The position numbers and the translations under genes are program-made. A DNA stretch of 64,000 nucleotides from Treponema sp. UBA4307. GTDB lineage: Bacteria; Spirochaetota; Spirochaetia; Treponematales; Treponemataceae. Location of the stretch: NCBI GenBank assembly GCA_002394685.1, contig DGUP01000017.1, forward strand, positions 30,518-94,517. The letters are read 5' to 3'. Each line of letters begins with the position of its first letter. Positions within the stretch are counted from its first letter, which is position 1. The notes beneath the pieces are model-generated. The model saw nothing but the letters and a program-made list of their open reading frames with translations. It did not search any database and was not told the DNA's origin. Of the stretch, positions 16,799-25,111 are shown one piece after another.

Positions 16799-17501
16799 TA
16801 TAAAGATTCTTTTCGTTGGTGCAGATGAAAAACTTCAGAAGATTTATGGTCCAGGTTCTTCAATAGAAGTTGTTTCTTCAATTTCCTTTGCCAGCCTTCT
16901 GGGAGATGAATATAAACCGGATTTGATTTTTGTAAATTCAATTCAGGACAATCTTGTTAAAGATGTTCGTCTGGAACAGAGATTTTCTTTTGTTCCGATA
17001 ATCTGGGTTGCAGAAAATTTTTCGGAATTAAATAATTTTACTCCGGTTTCTGATTTTCAGAGGGTTCTGGTTTGTAATAAAGTGATTGTGGAAAATGAAA
17101 AGTTTGTGAAATCCCTCAGACAGCTTGCCTTAAAAAAAAGAACCTTGCTGTCTCCAAAGACTTCACGTTTTGTAAAATATGCAATTCTGTTTGTTAATAA
17201 AAATATTTCCAAATCCCTTAACCGGCAGATTATTTCTTCTCAGCTGGGTGTAAGTCAGGATTACCTTACCAGAATTTTTCACAAGGAAATGGGAGTTTCT
17301 CTCTGGGATTACATTGAAATCATGCGGCTTCATTATTCACAGAAACTTCTTATGGAAAGTTCCATGCCTGTGAGCGAAGTGGCTCTTCACAGTGGATTTA
17401 ATGACTGCACCTATTATAACAGAGAATTTAAGAAAGCTTTTGGCGTAACTCCGGGAGAATTCCGGAAAGGGCAGCCTGTGCTGAATGACAAAATACTCTA
17501 A
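16788..17501 (+). CDS. AraC-family regulator with receiver-like N-terminus
   Basis: 237 residues from ATG 16788 (GTG 16779 possible). Residues ~1-110 have the beta-alpha pattern of a response-regulator domain (DIKILFVGAD, PDLIFVNS, PIIWVAENF). The usual phospho-acceptor region and terminal lysine are not clear, so phosphorylation is doubtful. The C-terminal ~100 residues are a double helix-turn-helix AraC domain (SSQLGVSQDYLTRIFHKEMG, VALHSGFNDCTYYNREFKKAFG). It overlaps the HD gene by 11 bases, so it is likely to be in the same operon. Confidence 0.82.
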   Translation: MQNDIKILFVGADEKLQKIYGPGSSIEVVSSISFASLLGDEYKPDLIFVNSIQDNLVKDVRLEQRFSFVPIIWVAENFSELNNFTPVSDFQRVLVCNKVIVENEKFVKSLRQLALKKRTLLSPKTSRFVKYAILFVNKNISKSLNRQIISSQLGVSQDYLTRIFHKEMGVSLWDYIEIMRLHYSQKLLMESSMPVSEVALHSGFNDCTYYNREFKKAFGVTPGEFRKGQPVLNDKIL

Positions 17502-17514
17502 ATAAATTATAATC
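17486..17514 (+). promoter_or_regulatory. Leaderless promoter of the SpoU-family gene
   Basis: ATGACA (17486-17491), a 17-base spacer and TATAAT (17509-17514) end seven bases before ATG 17522. It overlaps the 3' end of the AraC gene. Confidence 0.65.
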
Positions 17515-17521
17515 TCTTCTC

Positions 17522-18295
17522 ATGAAAAACTCTTTGAATAACGAACTTGCTGTGTGCGGATTTGCTGCGGTTAAAACACTGGAAAAAGCTAACTGGCAGA
17601 GAATTAAACGCCTTTATTTTACAAGCGAAAAAGCTCCATTATTCGGTGGCCTGTGCAAAAAAATGGCTGGTGCTAAGAGACCCTATAATCAGGTAAAGGA
17701 TGTAGTTGAACTGGAAAAACTTTCAGGCTCCGTTCATCATCAGGGGGTTGTAGCAATGATAGAAAGCCCTGAAATTCTTCCTCTTAATTCAGATATAACT
17801 TCTCAGTGGATTGAAAAGAAGGAAAGTGCAATTCTTCTGGATAGAGTTGGCAATGCTAATAATCTTGGGGCTATTGTAAGAAGTGCAGCCTTTTTTGGAG
17901 TGCAGAACATTGTAATTCCTCTGGATGATGCTCAGACTTCAATTACTACTTCATCATACAGAGTTGCGGAAGGTGGCATGGAATTTGTAAACGTTTATTC
18001 CGTAAAATCCATTACTAAACTTCTTACTGCAATGGCCGGTAAAATGGTCAGAATCGGTACAGACCTTAATGCCAGGGAAAAAACAACAGATCTTAAACAG
18101 ATTTGTGAAGGAAAAAGCGTTTTGATTGTTCTGGGAAATGAAGAACATGGAATTTCTGACGAAGTTAAGGCAAATTGTGATCATCTTGTAATTATTCCTT
18201 TTGCAGGAATGAATGCAGGTGAAGAGGTGCCTAAAGTTGACAGTTTGAATGTTGCTCAGGCGGCCAGCATAATAATGTACGAAATGAACAAATAA
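17522..18295 (+). CDS. SpoU/TrmH-family RNA 2'-O-methyltransferase
   Basis: 257 residues. An N-terminal substrate-binding region precedes a SPOUT knot domain with motif 1 LLDRVGNANNLGAIVRSAAF, motif 2 IVLGNEEHGIS and motif 3 VPKVDSLNVAQAASIIMYE. The enzyme methylates a ribose 2'-OH in rRNA or tRNA using S-adenosylmethionine; the exact site cannot be assigned. Its promoter sits directly against the start codon. Confidence 0.87.
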   Translation: MKNSLNNELAVCGFAAVKTLEKANWQRIKRLYFTSEKAPLFGGLCKKMAGAKRPYNQVKDVVELEKLSGSVHHQGVVAMIESPEILPLNSDITSQWIEKKESAILLDRVGNANNLGAIVRSAAFFGVQNIVIPLDDAQTSITTSSYRVAEGGMEFVNVYSVKSITKLLTAMAGKMVRIGTDLNAREKTTDLKQICEGKSVLIVLGNEEHGISDEVKANCDHLVIIPFAGMNAGEEVPKVDSLNVAQAASIIMYEMNK

Positions 18296-18326
18296 GTGCC
18301 GATAATTATTGCAGGAAATTTGTGCT

Positions 18327-19316
18327 ATGTCAGATAATAAAAAGAAAAAAGCAGGTCTGGGCTTTGCAGTTTGGTTTTTACTCTTTTTAGGTGTATTTAT
18401 CCTGATTCTCATTAACTGGAAAACCATCAGTTCTAATTTTAATGATTTGAAAAATGTTGTGCAGGGTTCAAGAACTGAACAGCAGGAAAGAAAAGAAGAA
18501 ATTGCTGCCAGAAAAGCTGAAGAAAAGGCAAGAAGGGCTGCTGAAAAAGATGCAAAAGAATATGCCCGGGCTCAGGAAAAAGAGCAGGGGGGCGTAACCA
18601 TTACCCTTGGCGGTGACAAGTCATCTGAAAGTAATTCTGCTTCAGAAAAGAATCAGGCTCAGGAAGAAACTAAGAAAGAAGAAAGTTCTCAGGAGCAGGT
18701 AAAATCTGAAAGTAAACCTGAAAGTAAACCTGAATCTAAGGGTGAATCAAATTCTGAAACAAAAACAGAAAGTTCTGAAGAAAAGCGGACTTCTGAAAAA
18801 ACAGATTCTGGAAACAATCAGGCAAAAGCTGAAGAGAATAAAAAAACTTCTGCTGAAGAAAACAATAATTCTGCTGCTGCAACTCAAACAGTAACTGCAA
18901 CCAGAAACACAAAACTTTATTTTCTTAAAGTTGCTGCGAACGGTACTACCAGCATAATGGAAGTAACAAGAGTAATGGCAAAATCAGACAGCCCTTTAAC
19001 AGATGCACTTAATGCAGTTATTTCAGGCCCTAATTCAAAAGAGTCTGCTGCAGGCTGCCAGTCCTATATTTCTTCAGGAACAAAACTTTTGTCTGCTTCC
19101 GTAAAAAATGGAATCGCTACCCTGAATTTTAATGAGAATCTTGCATATAATTCTTTTGGAATTGCAGGGCTTAACGCTGAACTGGAGCAGATTGTCTATA
19201 CTGCAACTGCTTTTTCAACGGTAGATTCAGTGCAGATTCTTGTGGAAGGAAAATTAACTGATTACTTAAGCGAAGGTGTCTGGATAGGCACTCCGCTTAA
19301 GCGTTCAAGTTTTTAG
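18327..19316 (+). CDS. Membrane-anchored GerMN-domain protein
   Basis: 329 residues from ATG 18327, with AGGAA upstream (TTG 18309 is the ORF start). One membrane helix (~10-30, FAVWFLLFLGVFILILINW) is followed by a long charged Glu/Lys/Ser-rich linker (~45-190). The C-terminal GerMN domain (~195-320, LTDALNAVISGPN and GIATLNFNENL) is of the type found in sporulation and envelope lipoproteins. It is probably anchored in the inner membrane with the GerMN domain in the periplasm. Confidence 0.8.
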   Translation: MSDNKKKKAGLGFAVWFLLFLGVFILILINWKTISSNFNDLKNVVQGSRTEQQERKEEIAARKAEEKARRAAEKDAKEYARAQEKEQGGVTITLGGDKSSESNSASEKNQAQEETKKEESSQEQVKSESKPESKPESKGESNSETKTESSEEKRTSEKTDSGNNQAKAEENKKTSAEENNNSAAATQTVTATRNTKLYFLKVAANGTTSIMEVTRVMAKSDSPLTDALNAVISGPNSKESAAGCQSYISSGTKLLSASVKNGIATLNFNENLAYNSFGIAGLNAELEQIVYTATAFSTVDSVQILVEGKLTDYLSEGVWIGTPLKRSSF

Positions 19317-19331
19317 TTGAATTGATTTTTA

Positions 19332-20390
19332 TCAGAAACTGATTGTATTAAGAATATCAGCAAAATAAGACGGATTTTTCGAAAGGGCACTTTCATAAAC
19401 TGACAGTGTTATAATAGAAAGTCCGTCTTTTGTTTTTCCGAGAATTGTGTATGAATGGAGCATGCTTTCTGCTTCCGGCATATAATGAAGGCGGGTGATT
19501 TTAATCTGCCTGTCATCTCCAGATTCAGATGTAGTCCACAAGGAAATGTAGCCTGCATTTTCACTTGAACAGAGCAGGTCCTTTTTTAAATGAAGAATAG
19601 CCAGTTCCTTCTGTTCCTCTGGAATTTTTACTGGTGTAATTGTGAGAAAGGCGCTGTCACCGAGCAGGTACATGTTGTCCATTGCCTGAGACCAGTTTTC
19701 ATCAATTGTGATTTTTGTACCTTCAAAATCAACTGTAACTTTTTTAGCCTTCTTCTTGAGTTTAAATGAATGCTTTCTATCCTGCGTTGAAACTTTTCCT
19801 GTAAAGGCGTCAAAGCTTTTATCATTTTGTGAAACAAGCTGTCCGGTGATGATAACCTTTAAAAGCTGGCCACCGTCTGCACGGTTAACTGAAAGAATAT
19901 TAAATACTGGTATGAGTGGAGAATATGTGATGTTAACATTTCCTCCAAACTGATCAATCTTTGCAGATTGAGTTACCTTCTTTCCCTGGGACATATCTAC
20001 ATTCTGGCGGGCTGCTGTAAACTCGTACATTAAATCGTGAATGTAGTTGATGATATCTACATCTTCATTTTTGTAAGCTCCCTGAATGGATTCTCCAGTC
20101 ATCTTGAGATTCTTTTCGTTTTCATCAACAGTCATATAAACTGTAATGTTTCTGACCTCACTGTTTTCCTTTGAAGCCGGTTTATAATAACGAATTGCAT
20201 AGGCTCCGTTTCCATAACTTAAAAATCCAATGTAAGTTGCTTCTGTAAAAGTATAATCCTGGTAAAAAACATAGGCACCGCTCTTGTCACTTATGTACTG
20301 ATTTACTCCAGGAAGGGCAAAGGCTGTGGAAATAAAAAGGCTGCCTGCTGCAAAAAGCATTTTTCTGAAAATTGAGAAGAAATTTTTCAT
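19332..20390 (-). CDS. Conserved secreted protein, function unknown
   Basis: 352 residues with a cleavable signal peptide (FAAGSLFISTAFALPG) and no further membrane segment. The mature part is beta-rich with repeated YxxTFTEATYIG-like strands, and I do not recognise a domain. It ends 15 bases from the convergent GerMN gene. The start is followed by Lys-Asn-Phe-Phe, as in other exported proteins here. Confidence 0.6.
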   Translation of the reverse strand: MKNFFSIFRKMLFAAGSLFISTAFALPGVNQYISDKSGAYVFYQDYTFTEATYIGFLSYGNGAYAIRYYKPASKENSEVRNITVYMTVDENEKNLKMTGESIQGAYKNEDVDIINYIHDLMYEFTAARQNVDMSQGKKVTQSAKIDQFGGNVNITYSPLIPVFNILSVNRADGGQLLKVIITGQLVSQNDKSFDAFTGKVSTQDRKHSFKLKKKAKKVTVDFEGTKITIDENWSQAMDNMYLLGDSAFLTITPVKIPEEQKELAILHLKKDLLCSSENAGYISLWTTSESGDDRQIKITRLHYMPEAESMLHSYTILGKTKDGLSIITLSVYESALSKNPSYFADILNTISF

Positions 20391-20543
20391 TAAAGTCTCC
20401 TAAAAGTACTGTAATCGTTTAACTATTATATACTTTTTTTTCTGGAATGTCTTTCTTCCATATAAACACTTCTTTTTTTCAGATGATACAAAGCATTTTT
20501 TAAGACTATTCAATTTTTTTTCAATTTGTATCATTATAGAGTT

Positions 20544-22190
20544 ATGAGTAAGAAGGTTGTTATTGTCGGTGCCGGACTTGCCGGTTTGAGTGCCGGTATT
20601 TATGCCAGACAAGCCGGTTACGATGTTGAAATTTACGAAAAGAATCTTGAAGCAGGTGGCTGCTGTTCTGCCTGGAAGAGAGGTCCATATACAATTGATA
20701 ACTGCATTCACTGGATGACAGGAACTTTGAAAGATTCCATGCAGTATAAAATCTGGAAAAATCTGGGTGCTTTGTCTGATGATACAAAGTACATCAAAAG
20801 GGAATCTTTTCTTTCCTGCGAATATCAGGGGCAGAAAATTACTCTCTGGAGAGATATTGAACGTACTAAAAAAGAAATGCTGGAACTTAGCCCGGAGGAT
20901 GAAAAGGAGATTCTCCGCTTTATAGACTATACTCGTCTTGCCAGTACACTTCAGCAGCCTTATGAAAATTTTACTGAAGTAAGAAATGCCTTTAACGATT
21001 TTAACTCTTACGTTCCACGCTCAAAACTTTTGACTTCTGTTTTTGAATATGTATTTAAGTCTTCTACGGATATGGCAAAGCAGTTTAAGCATCCTCTTCT
21101 GCAGAAACTTTTTACAGATTTTATGTGTAAGGATTACGAGTCTTACTGGCTGGTTTTGTCTTATTCAATTTTTGTTGCCAATAACGGTGATATTCCAGAG
21201 GGAGGTTCTGCCGGTGTTGTTGAAAGAATGGTTAAAACTTTCAAGGATTTAGGGGGCAAACTTTATCTGGGCCTGCCGGTGAGCAAAATTGTTTTAAGTA
21301 AGCAAAAGTTTACGATTGATAAAGAAGTTTTCAGCAAGAGGGCTGTGGATTATTACAAGGTAAGAAAAATCACTGCCAGAAATGCAGAGGGAATTCTTCT
21401 CGTTGATGAAACCTTTGTTGAAGCAGATTATGTAATTTGTGCCTGCGATATTTTTTATACATTTGGAACTCTGCTTAAAAGAAAATATGCTCCAGCTTCC
21501 ATTCGCAGAATTAAACATGGAAAATGCAAAAGTCCAATCTATTCTTCATTTCAGACTGCATTTGCTGTTCGGGGAGAAATGCCTGAAGTTGATCAACTCA
21601 CTTTTTCCTGCAGGCCTGTAAATGTTGCTAAAGAAACTTATGACCGCATCTGTGTAAAAAATTACAGATGTTACGGGGATTATATTGCTCCAAAGGGCGA
21701 AACCGTTATTCAGGTAAGTCTTGTTCAGTATGTTCAGGATTATGAATACTGGCACAAACTCAGACAGCAGCCTGTACTTTATAAGAAAAAGAAAAATGAA
21801 GTTGCCCATGAAATTCTTACAAGAATAGAAGAACGCTTTCCTGAATATAGGGGCAAAATTAAACTTATAGATTGCTGGACTCCTTATACCTACCATAGAA
21901 TGAACAATTGTTACTATGGGGCCTATATGCGATTTATAACTACTGCAACTAACAGAAATGCTTTTCTACCGATTGATGTAAAGGATTTGAGAAACGTTTT
22001 CCTTGCAAGTCACTGGCTCCGTTACCCGGGTGGAATTCCTACAGCTTCAGCTCTTGGAGGAGTTGTGGTAAACAGAATTAAACATCTGGATGAAGATCAG
22101 ATTATCCGCACAAAGGTAAAAAAGAAACTTCAAAAGCGCAGAAAGCAGCTGGAAAAACAATATAAACTGGCTGAAGAAATTACCAGTTAA
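20544..22190 (+). CDS. Phytoene desaturase/CrtI-like FAD oxidoreductase
   Basis: 548 residues. The N-terminus has the dinucleotide-binding motif VGAGLAGLSAGIYARQAGYD followed by the acidic residues of the FAD ribose site. The C-terminus has the second FAD motif (ASHWLRYPGGIPTASALGG). CrtI-type enzymes desaturate or isomerise polyenes, but many gut bacteria have relatives with no carotenoid pathway, so the substrate is open. ATG 20544 is preferred over TTG 20526. CATTAT (20532-20537) is six bases upstream with no Shine-Dalgarno, so it may also be leaderless. Confidence 0.75.
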   Translation: MSKKVVIVGAGLAGLSAGIYARQAGYDVEIYEKNLEAGGCCSAWKRGPYTIDNCIHWMTGTLKDSMQYKIWKNLGALSDDTKYIKRESFLSCEYQGQKITLWRDIERTKKEMLELSPEDEKEILRFIDYTRLASTLQQPYENFTEVRNAFNDFNSYVPRSKLLTSVFEYVFKSSTDMAKQFKHPLLQKLFTDFMCKDYESYWLVLSYSIFVANNGDIPEGGSAGVVERMVKTFKDLGGKLYLGLPVSKIVLSKQKFTIDKEVFSKRAVDYYKVRKITARNAEGILLVDETFVEADYVICACDIFYTFGTLLKRKYAPASIRRIKHGKCKSPIYSSFQTAFAVRGEMPEVDQLTFSCRPVNVAKETYDRICVKNYRCYGDYIAPKGETVIQVSLVQYVQDYEYWHKLRQQPVLYKKKKNEVAHEILTRIEERFPEYRGKIKLIDCWTPYTYHRMNNCYYGAYMRFITTATNRNAFLPIDVKDLRNVFLASHWLRYPGGIPTASALGGVVVNRIKHLDEDQIIRTKVKKKLQKRRKQLEKQYKLAEEITS

Positions 22191-22200
22191 ATCAAAAAAA

Positions 22201-22247
22201 GTGGGCCCTCTTGCCATTGTATACAAAAATCATTAAAGTAGGTCCAC
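22201..22247 (+). other. Long-loop hairpin upstream of the preQ1-like leader
   Basis: GTGGGCC (22201-22207) can pair with GGTCCAC (22241-22247) through one G-U pair. It could be a weak terminator of the oxidoreductase gene or an extra stem of the transporter leader. Confidence 0.35.
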
Positions 22248-22258
22248 TTATCTTATCT

Positions 22259-22323
22259 GACTGCACAGATTATTTTGGTGCAGTCGTCAGTTAGTTCACC
22301 AACCTGACGGAAAACAAAAGGAG
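22259..22323 (+). promoter_or_regulatory. preQ1-II-like riboswitch controlling translation
   Basis: GACTGCAC (22259-22266) pairs perfectly with GTGCAGTC (22278-22285). The loop ends in TTTTG (22273-22277), which can pair with CAAAA (22315-22319) just before GGAG. A second hairpin GTCAG (22286-22290) with CTGAC (22304-22308) lies between. This order (stem, loop paired to the Shine-Dalgarno region, inserted hairpin) is that of preQ1-II riboswitches. The gene downstream is a queuosine-precursor transporter, which fits. The primary sequence differs from the streptococcal class, so it may be a variant. Confidence 0.55.
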
Positions 22324-22328
22324 TCTAT

Positions 22329-23060
22329 ATGATTTTCCAAAATGAATTACTCATTATTCTTTCTGTTGTTATCTGCTTCGGCAGCGTAATCCTTCTTTAC
22401 AAACTTTTCAAAAAATCTGGTCTTTATGCCTGGCTCGTACTTGAAACAATTACTGCTAACATTGAAGTTCTTATCCTTGTTAAAGCATTTGGTATGGAAC
22501 AGACACTGGGCAATGTTCTCTTTGCATCAAGCTTCCTTACAACAGACATCATCTCTGAAATCTACGGAAAAAAAACAGCAAATAAAGCTGTATGGATTGG
22601 TATTGCAAGTACCCTTATCTTCCTTTTGATTTCACTTACCTGGCAGCTCTACATTCCTTCTGAAAATGATTTTGCATCTCCAATGATCCGCAATATTTTT
22701 GCCATCACACCACGCATTATGATTGCCAGTCTGATTGGTTATTTTGTCAGTGAATTCTACGATGTTTGGATTTACCACAAAATCTGGGATGCTACAACAA
22801 AGAAGTCCGGCAATTCAAAAAAGTTCCTCTGGCTGCGTAACAACGGATCAACCCTTACTTCACAGCTGATTAATGTAATTGTATTTACAACTATTGCATT
22901 TGCAGGAACTTACGATACAAAAACTTTCTTCAACGTTTTGATTTCAAGTTACGTGATTTACATTTTTACTTCCCTGCTGGATACTCCTTTCGTATACATT
23001 GCAAGAAAGATTCACGAAAAGGAACTTGAAAAAGAAGCCTCTAAGAATCAGGCTGCATAA
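22329..23060 (+). CDS. Queuosine precursor transporter (YhhQ/VUT family)
   Basis: 243 residues with about six membrane helices. EVLILVKAFGMEQTLGNVLFASSFLTTDIISEIYGKKTA carries the conserved signature of this family, including the TTDIISE-YG segment. Such proteins take up queuine, preQ0 or preQ1 for tRNA modification. AAAAGGAG precedes the ATG and lies within the preQ1-like structure. Calling it yhhQ or queT would need comparison with both families. Confidence 0.82.
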   Translation: MIFQNELLIILSVVICFGSVILLYKLFKKSGLYAWLVLETITANIEVLILVKAFGMEQTLGNVLFASSFLTTDIISEIYGKKTANKAVWIGIASTLIFLLISLTWQLYIPSENDFASPMIRNIFAITPRIMIASLIGYFVSEFYDVWIYHKIWDATTKKSGNSKKFLWLRNNGSTLTSQLINVIVFTTIAFAGTYDTKTFFNVLISSYVIYIFTSLLDTPFVYIARKIHEKELEKEASKNQAA

Positions 23061-23113
23061 TAATCAAATACTTTTTTCAATGCAGCAATCGGGGTGTGGT
23101 GAGCCTTTGATTG

Positions 23114-23142
23114 TTGCAAAGAGTAGAAAATATCTATATAAT
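23114..23142 (+). promoter_or_regulatory. efp promoter
   Basis: TTGCAA (23114-23119), a 17-base spacer and TATAAT (23137-23142). Transcription should start near 23150, giving a short leader with AAGGGTGA. Upstream, GCAGCAATC can pair with GATTGTTGC, a hairpin without a T tract. Confidence 0.75.
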
Positions 23143-23181
23143 ATGCATACTTAACGCTATTTTTTTTAAGGGTGAATTATT

Positions 23182-23754
23182 ATGTTATCAACAAACGAAA
23201 TTAGAGTTGGAACTGCATTTATGTACGAAGGTGCCCCTCTTATCGTTCAGCGTATGCTTGGACAGAAGTCAGGACGTGCAGGTATTGTAACAAAGCTTCG
23301 TGTTAAGAATATCGTAACTGGCGGAACTCAGGACCTTGGTCTGGATGCTGGTGAAAAATTTGACGAAGTTGATCTTGATGAAAAGAAGGTAAAGCTTTCT
23401 TACATCGATGGTGATGATTTTCACTTCATGGATCAGGAAACATATGATGATGTTGTTCTTTCTAGGGAAGACCTTGGAGACAACGCTGGTTACATCTCTC
23501 CAGATGATGACTATGATGTTTCAATCACTTTCTATGATGGAAAGGCAGTTGGTGTTAACCTCCCAGTACAGGTAACACGTACAGTTACATACTGCGAACC
23601 TGGTGTTAAGGGCGATACTTCTGGTAAGTCTCTTAAGCCTGCTACACTTGATACAGGAATGGAAGTTAAGGTTCCTCTCTTTATCAACCAGGATGAAAGA
23701 ATCGTTATTGATACACGTGACGGTTCATTCGTAGAACGTGCAAAGGATAAATAA
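23182..23754 (+). CDS. efp: Translation elongation factor P, Arg32 type
   Basis: 190 residues with the KOW-like N-domain and two OB domains of EF-P (VQVTRTVTYCEPGVKGDTSG marks the third). EF-P rescues ribosomes stalled at polyproline. The tip loop reads QKSGRAG, placing arginine at residue 32 where lysine is modified in other classes. An arginine here is the mark of EF-Ps rhamnosylated by EarP; no earP gene lies nearby. The protein has its own promoter and terminator. Confidence 0.95.
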   Translation: MLSTNEIRVGTAFMYEGAPLIVQRMLGQKSGRAGIVTKLRVKNIVTGGTQDLGLDAGEKFDEVDLDEKKVKLSYIDGDDFHFMDQETYDDVVLSREDLGDNAGYISPDDDYDVSITFYDGKAVGVNLPVQVTRTVTYCEPGVKGDTSGKSLKPATLDTGMEVKVPLFINQDERIVIDTRDGSFVERAKDK

Positions 23755-23779
23755 TCAGCTTATTTATTTCTATAAAAAA

Positions 23780-23814
23780 GCGGTTGTTTCCTGAATTCAG
23801 ACAGCCGCTTTTTT
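23780..23814 (+). terminator. efp terminator
   Basis: GCGGTTGT (23780-23787) pairs with ACAGCCGC (23801-23808) through one T-G pair and is followed by T6. The loop includes the palindrome CTGAATTCAG. Confidence 0.85.
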
Positions 23815-23846
23815 AAACCTTTTGCTTCTACAAATTAAATATTTTT

Positions 23847-23921
23847 GACCCCGTAGCTCATTATGGATAGAGCGGCTGCCTCCTAAGCAGCAGGTGGCGA
23901 GTTCGAACCCCGCCGAGGTCA
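23847..23921 (+). tRNA. tRNA-Arg (anticodon CCT)
   Basis: 75 bases. The anticodon arm GCTGC-CTCCTAA-GCAGC is perfect and has anticodon CCT. The D arm is GCTC...GAGC and the T loop is TTCGAAC. CCA is not encoded. Two apparent mismatches are seen, C5-A68 in the acceptor stem (GACCCCG/CGAGGTC) and A-C in the T stem (GCGAG/CCCGC). It remains likely to be functional, since the anticodon arm and conserved loops are intact. Confidence 0.88.
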
Positions 23922-23940
23922 TACGGTTTTACGTTTCTAA

Positions 23941-23974
23941 AGATTCTGCATTCAGATGCGGAATCTTTTTTTTT
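23941..23974 (+). terminator. tRNA-Arg terminator
   Basis: AGATTCTGCAT (23941-23951) pairs with ATGCGGAATCT (23956-23966) around loop TCAG and is followed by eight T residues. Confidence 0.85.
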
Positions 23975-23989
23975 CTAAATCCTTGTTGA

Positions 23990-24005
23990 GTTAGACTTTT
24001 CTAAC
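23990..24005. promoter_or_regulatory. Operator-like dyad before the SDR gene
   Basis: GTTAGA-CTTT-TCTAAC is a perfect 6-bp inverted repeat with a 4-base spacer, about 70 bases before the SDR start. It could be a regulator site; no -35/-10 pair is certain here. Confidence 0.35.
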
Positions 24006-24073
24006 TATGCACTATTTTCTTTTTGTGATATATTCTCTGTTAAGAAAAATCATAAAGGAGAAAAATAATATTT

Positions 24074-24847
24074 ATGAAGAATTATTTTGATTTAACTGGT
24101 CAGGTTGCAGTTGTAACTGGATGTTCAACAGGTCTTGGTGTTCAGATGGCTAAGGCTCTTGCTAACCAGGGTGCAAAGATTGTTGCAATTGCACGTCGCA
24201 AGGAAAAGATTGAGGCTGTTGCAAAGGAAATTGCCGACACATACAAGGTTGAAACACTTCCAATTCAGTGTGATATTACAGATACAGACAAAGTAAATGC
24301 TGCTGTTGATGAAGTTCTTGCAAAGTTCGGACGCATTGATATTGTAATTAACAATGCTGGTACAGGTGCAGTTGCTCCTGCTGAAGATATTACAGACGAA
24401 CAGTTCTACAATGAAATGAACATTGACCTTTTTGGTTCGTTCCGTGTAGCTCGTGCTGTTGCAAAGAAGGCAATGATTCCTGCTAAGTATGGCCGTGTTA
24501 TTAATATTGCTTCAATGTACGGTATGGTTGGAAACAAGGTTGCTCCTGCTTCTCCATATCACGCAGCAAAGGGTGGCGTTGTAAACTTAACACGTGGTCT
24601 TGCAGCAGAATGGGGTAAATACAACATTAACGTAAATGCTATCTGCCCTGGATATTTCTACTCACCACTTACAAAGGAAACTTTGGACAGCGACTTCTTC
24701 CAGCAGAACGCACAGACAATGATCCCTCTCAGCCGCTACGGTAACGAAGGTGAACTTGATACAGCTGCAATCTTCCTTGCAAGCCCTGCTTCAAGCTATG
24801 TAACTGGTGTTATTCTCCCTGTTGACGGCGGATACACATCAATGTAA
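24074..24847 (+). CDS. SDR-family NAD(P) dehydrogenase (gluconate 5-dehydrogenase-like)
   Basis: 257 residues. The cofactor motif is TGCSTGLG, the structural motif INNAG and the catalytic site SMYGMVG...YHAAK (Ser, Tyr, Lys). GKYNINVNAICPGYF and GVILPVDGGYTSM are typical of classical SDRs close to gluconate 5-dehydrogenase or 2-deoxy-D-gluconate 3-dehydrogenase. The substrate is probably a sugar acid. The gene is monocistronic, with a leader containing AAGGAG and its own terminator. Heavy use of preferred codons suggests strong expression. Confidence 0.82.
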   Translation: MKNYFDLTGQVAVVTGCSTGLGVQMAKALANQGAKIVAIARRKEKIEAVAKEIADTYKVETLPIQCDITDTDKVNAAVDEVLAKFGRIDIVINNAGTGAVAPAEDITDEQFYNEMNIDLFGSFRVARAVAKKAMIPAKYGRVINIASMYGMVGNKVAPASPYHAAKGGVVNLTRGLAAEWGKYNINVNAICPGYFYSPLTKETLDSDFFQQNAQTMIPLSRYGNEGELDTAAIFLASPASSYVTGVILPVDGGYTSM

Positions 24848-24873
24848 ATTTGTGAATAGATTTTCATGAAAGA

Positions 24874-24913
24874 ACCCGTCATTCCGGTGCAAAACTGGTA
24901 TGGCGGGTTTTTT
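24874..24913 (+). terminator. Terminator of the SDR gene
   Basis: ACCCGTCAT (24874-24882) pairs with ATGGCGGGT (24900-24908) through one T-G pair and is followed by T5. Confidence 0.8.
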
Positions 24914-25001
24914 GTTAAAAAAATGTAAGGAATCTGTCATAATACTGAAAAAAATTGTAAACTTTTGATGAAAAAAAAGTGCTGATTTGGGGCTTAATAA
25001 A

Positions 25002-25082
25002 TTGACACGTGTTGATTATGGTGTCAAAATTATTGTTGACTTAATGAAAATTAGTATTATACTGTTGATAGTATTACTATCA
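25002..25082 (+). promoter_or_regulatory. galE promoter with two operator-like dyads
   Basis: -35 TTGACT (25036-25041), a 16-base spacer and -10 TATACT (25058-25063). TGATAGT (25066-25072) and ACTATCA (25076-25082) follow the -10 box at a position suited to repression. Upstream, TTGACAC (25002-25008) and GTGTCAA (25021-25027) form a second inverted repeat. Confidence 0.6.
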
Positions 25083-25111
25083 CGGTAATATTAGAAATTG
25101 GAGGCTGAATT

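Noticed and set aside
3107..25075. TGATAGT dyads as terminators
   Set aside because: Loops of three bases and lack of a T tract, plus position after -10 boxes, point to DNA operators.
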